DNA from: Syntrophaceae bacterium
GTDB taxonomy: Bacteria > Desulfobacterota > Syntrophorhabdia > Syntrophorhabdales > WCHB1-27
Reading direction: 5' to 3'
Length of the DNA: 7,217 bases
NCBI GenBank assembly: GCA_003165115.1
Contig: PLSJ01000309.1
Span: 320 to 7,536, forward strand
Part shown: positions 5,340 through 7,217 of the stretch, one piece after another
Position numbering within the stretch: the stretch's first letter is position 1
How the letters are laid out: every line of letters starts with the position of its first letter
Notes under the pieces: model-generated
What the model was told of the DNA's origin: nothing
The model's database searches: none
Seen by the model: only the letters and a program-made list of their open reading frames with translations
Translations under genes and position numbers: made by a program

Positions 5340-7217
5340 GGAAAATGTGGGAAAAGGAAAATGTGGGATTTGTCAAGGGTTGCCGGAAAGGCCCCCTCAC
5401 CCCGGCCCTCTCCCCCAAGGGGAGAGGGCCGGGGTGAGGGGGTGTCTCTCCCATCAGGTCGAGCATTTCTTCCACGCTGGAGACGGGCAGGGCGCATGTG
5501 TTATTGGAGCAGACGTATGCGAGGGCCTCTGTTTCCCCCGGGTGGTACGCGCTCAGGAAAGGGGCCAGCTCGGATAAGGGCGGCCCTTCTTCGCCGTGGG
5601 CGCGCTCGTCCAGGACGAGGAGCACCTTTTCCGGTATGAAGCGCGACCTGAGGGCCTGAAGCATGGCGCCCATCCCGGCGGAGTCGGGCGCACCGGCCAG
5701 CACCACCTCGCGCGACGGCCCGAGGGCAAAAGTCAGGGCGCACAGGAGCTGGGTAAACCCTGCCGGATGCTGCGCCACCCTGCCGGAGAGCGCCTGGCCG
5801 AGCCGCGCCGCCTTGTTTTCCAGGTCCGCGTCGCCGGTCATCCGGGCGAGCCGCAACAGATTGAGCATGGAGACCGAGTTGCCCGACGGCACGGCGCCGT
5901 CATAGGCGTCCTTCTGGCGGAGCAGCAGCGCCTCGCCGTCATCGGGAGTGAAAAAGAAGCCGCCTACGCCCTCGTCCCAGAAATGGGCCAGCTGATCGCG
6001 GTTGAGCCGGAGGGCCTCGGCGAGGAACCACGTATCGAACGTGGCCTCGTAAAGCTCGATGAGCCCCCAGACCAAAAAGGCGTAATCGTCCAGGTTCGCC
6101 GGTATCGACGCTTCACCGTCCCGGTACCGGTGCAGGAGCCGCCCGTCTTTGCCCGCCATCCGTTGCGTGATGAAGCGGAGGGCCCCGGACGCGGCCTGCG
6201 CATAACGCGGCTCTCCGAGCACCTGGCTTGCGCGGCCCAGTGCGGCTATCATCAGCCCGTTCCAGTCGGTCAGCACCTTGTCGTCCTTATAGGGATGGAC
6301 GCGCTTTTCGCGCGCGGCGAAAAGAAGCCGCCGCGCCCGTTCCAGTGCCTCACGATATGGCTCCGGCGCATCGGCCGCTCCTGCGGGCCCCTCTTCCAGG
6401 TGGAGTATGTTGGTGCCCGCGTCGCCGTGCCCCGTCGGGTCGGTCCAGTTTCCCGACGGAAGGACGTGGAAGCGGCGTATCACCAGGTCCGCGTCTTCCG
6501 CATCGAGCAGATCCCTGATCTCCCGCTCCGACCAGACGTAGAACCTGCCCTCCACGCCCTCGCTGTCCGCGTCTTCCGCGGAGTAGAAGGGACCGTCGGG
6601 CGCGGTCATGTCCCTCAACACGTAGGTGAATATCTCCCTGGCCGTGTCCGCGTATTCGGCGTCGCCGGTCGCCTGGAACGCCTCCAGGTAGACGAGTGCG
6701 AGCAGCGCCTGGTCGTAGAGCATCTTTTCGAAGTGCGGCACGAGCCAGGCCGCATCCGTGGAATACCGGTGAAATCCGAACCCCACGTGATCGTAAATGC
6801 CTCCCCGGCGCATCATCTTCAGCGTGCGTTCCACCATGGTCAGGGCGCGTGCGTCCTTCGTCCGTTTCCCGTATCGCAGCAGGAAGCTCAGATTGTGGGG
6901 CGTGGGGAACTTGGGGGCGGCGCCGAAGCCGCCGCGGCGTTTGTCGAAGCGGCTGACGAAGTATTTGAACGCCTCGTGCAGCGTTTCCGCGTCGAGACCG
7001 GAGGCCGAAGGCGTCTCCATGAATTGACGGAGCCGCTTCACGTGCTCCTGTCCCGCTTCGAGTACCAGCTCCCTGCGGGTATGCCAGAGCTCCTTCACCT
7101 GCGGCACGAGCTCCTTCAGGCCCTGGTTGCCGTACCTGCTCTCCTTCGGGATGTAAGTCGCCGTATAGAAAGGGGTCTTGTCCGGTGCCATGAGTATGGT
7201 CAGGGGCCATCCGCCGC
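5320..7217 (-). CDS. DUF255 / YyaL (SPATA20-like) thioredoxin-fold protein, 5' end missing
   Basis: The frame is open to the right window edge (upstream codons read GGWPLTIL before the ATG at 7189-7191), so that ATG is internal and about 110 N-terminal residues, including the thioredoxin-like Cys motif, lie outside. Counted from that Met, 623 residues are visible. Family landmarks: FDKRRGGFGAAPKFPTPHNL (82-101), GGIYDHVGFGFHRYSTD (130-146), WLVPHFEKMLYDQALL (149-164), FYSAEDADSEGVEGRFYVW (202-220), KVLTDWNGLMIAALGRA (305-321), DAYDGAVPSGNSV (428-440). The part after the thioredoxin fold is the alpha/alpha-barrel resembling N-acylglucosamine epimerases. Its biochemical role is not established in the family; it is probably cytoplasmic. 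Homologues normally end soon after the CxxxxC-LPV segment (here 561-570); this one continues about 40 residues (from 583) encoded by a palindromic repeat and a direct repeat. It may or may not share a transcript with the ligase operon. Confidence 0.92.
   Translation of the reverse strand, partial: GGWPLTILMAPDKTPFYTATYIPKESRYGNQGLKELVPQVKELWHTRRELVLEAGQEHVKRLRQFMETPSASGLDAETLHEAFKYFVSRFDKRRGGFGAAPKFPTPHNLSFLLRYGKRTKDARALTMVERTLKMMRRGGIYDHVGFGFHRYSTDAAWLVPHFEKMLYDQALLALVYLEAFQATGDAEYADTAREIFTYVLRDMTAPDGPFYSAEDADSEGVEGRFYVWSEREIRDLLDAEDADLVIRRFHVLPSGNWTDPTGHGDAGTNILHLEEGPAGAADAPEPYREALERARRLLFAAREKRVHPYKDDKVLTDWNGLMIAALGRASQVLGEPRYAQAASGALRFITQRMAGKDGRLLHRYRDGEASIPANLDDYAFLVWGLIELYEATFDTWFLAEALRLNRDQLAHFWDEGVGGFFFTPDDGEALLLRQKDAYDGAVPSGNSVSMLNLLRLARMTGDADLENKAARLGQALSGRVAQHPAGFTQLLCALTFALGPSREVVLAGAPDSAGMGAMLQALRSRFIPEKVLLVLDERAHGEEGPPLSELAPFLSAYHPGETEALAYVCSNNTCALPVSSVEEMLDLMGETPPHPGPLPLGERAGVRGPFRQPLTNPTFSFSHIFLDTGLP
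5338..5368. repeat. 15-base direct repeat, two copies
   Basis: AAGGAAAATGTGGGA occurs at 5338-5352 and again at 5354-5368, a 16-base period. The pair is bordered by TGTCAAGG at 5334-5341 and 5371-5378. It sits inside the extended 3' end of the DUF255 gene, between the palindrome and the SDR remnant. Confidence 0.8.
5392..5442. repeat. Perfect 24-bp palindromic repeat (REP-like)
   Basis: Positions 5392-5415 and 5419-5442 are exact reverse complements, separated by the 3-base loop CAA. The arms are rich in C on one strand and G on the other (CCCTCACCCCGGCCCTCTCC within the left arm). Elements with this CCCTCACCCC...GGGGTGAGGG look are known as dispersed intergenic repeats in many bacterial genomes and typically translate as HPGPLPLGERAGVRG, exactly what the DUF255 frame shows here. 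No T tract follows on either strand. Confidence 0.88.

Noticed and set aside
5372..5377. Second minus-strand TTGACA as a promoter -35 box
   Set aside because: No -10-like hexamer lies 16-18 bases downstream.
5392..5442. Palindrome as an intrinsic terminator of the DUF255 gene
   Set aside because: The stem is strong but no T-rich tract follows on either strand, and the DUF255 frame reads straight through it.
1..7217. CRISPR array, tRNA, integrase or transposase
   Set aside because: No repeat-spacer periodicity, cloverleaf or recombinase motif was seen on either strand.

Overview
This is ordinary bacterial chromosomal DNA, GC-rich (about 60% by eye) and densely coding. The gene set (TRAP transporter, acyl-CoA ligase, MaoC-type hydratase and SDR relics, a DUF255 thioredoxin-fold protein) is typical of an organic-acid-using Proteobacterium or Desulfobacterota-like bacterium. 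That placement is inferred from gene content only; no marker gene fixes the lineage. I found no phage, CRISPR, transposase, tRNA or rRNA signal.

Layout: positions 1-222 (+) hold the 3' end of a fabH-type ketoacyl-ACP synthase III gene, followed at once by a small hairpin terminator. Everything else is on the minus strand and reads right to left. A large DUF255/YyaL-type protein enters from the right edge (7217 to 5320), and its 3' end runs into a perfect palindromic repeat and a short direct repeat. Then come a decayed SDR fragment (about 5284-5119), an intact AMP-forming acyl-CoA ligase (5106-3595), a frameshifted MaoC-type hydratase gene (3592 to about 3234), and a complete TRAP transporter in the order dctP (3161-2142), dctQ (2099-1617), dctM (1624-320). 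The dctM end converges on the fabH end.

The minus-strand cluster looks like one transcription unit for a carboxylic acid. DctP would capture the acid in the periplasm, DctQ/DctM import it with an ion gradient, and the ligase make the CoA thioester. The SDR and MaoC relics are enzymes of the kind that process acyl-CoA or acyl-ACP intermediates. The substrate cannot be read from the sequence.

The most notable observation is that both acyl-chain-modifying genes are broken (SDR reduced to a multi-frame 3' fragment; maoC frameshifted just after its catalytic His and lacking a stop before dctP), while the ligase and transporter genes are open. This is either real decay of part of a catabolic operon or local indel errors in the assembly. 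The second observation is a palindromic repeat that has become the C-terminal tail of the DUF255 protein. I see no convincing undescribed system.
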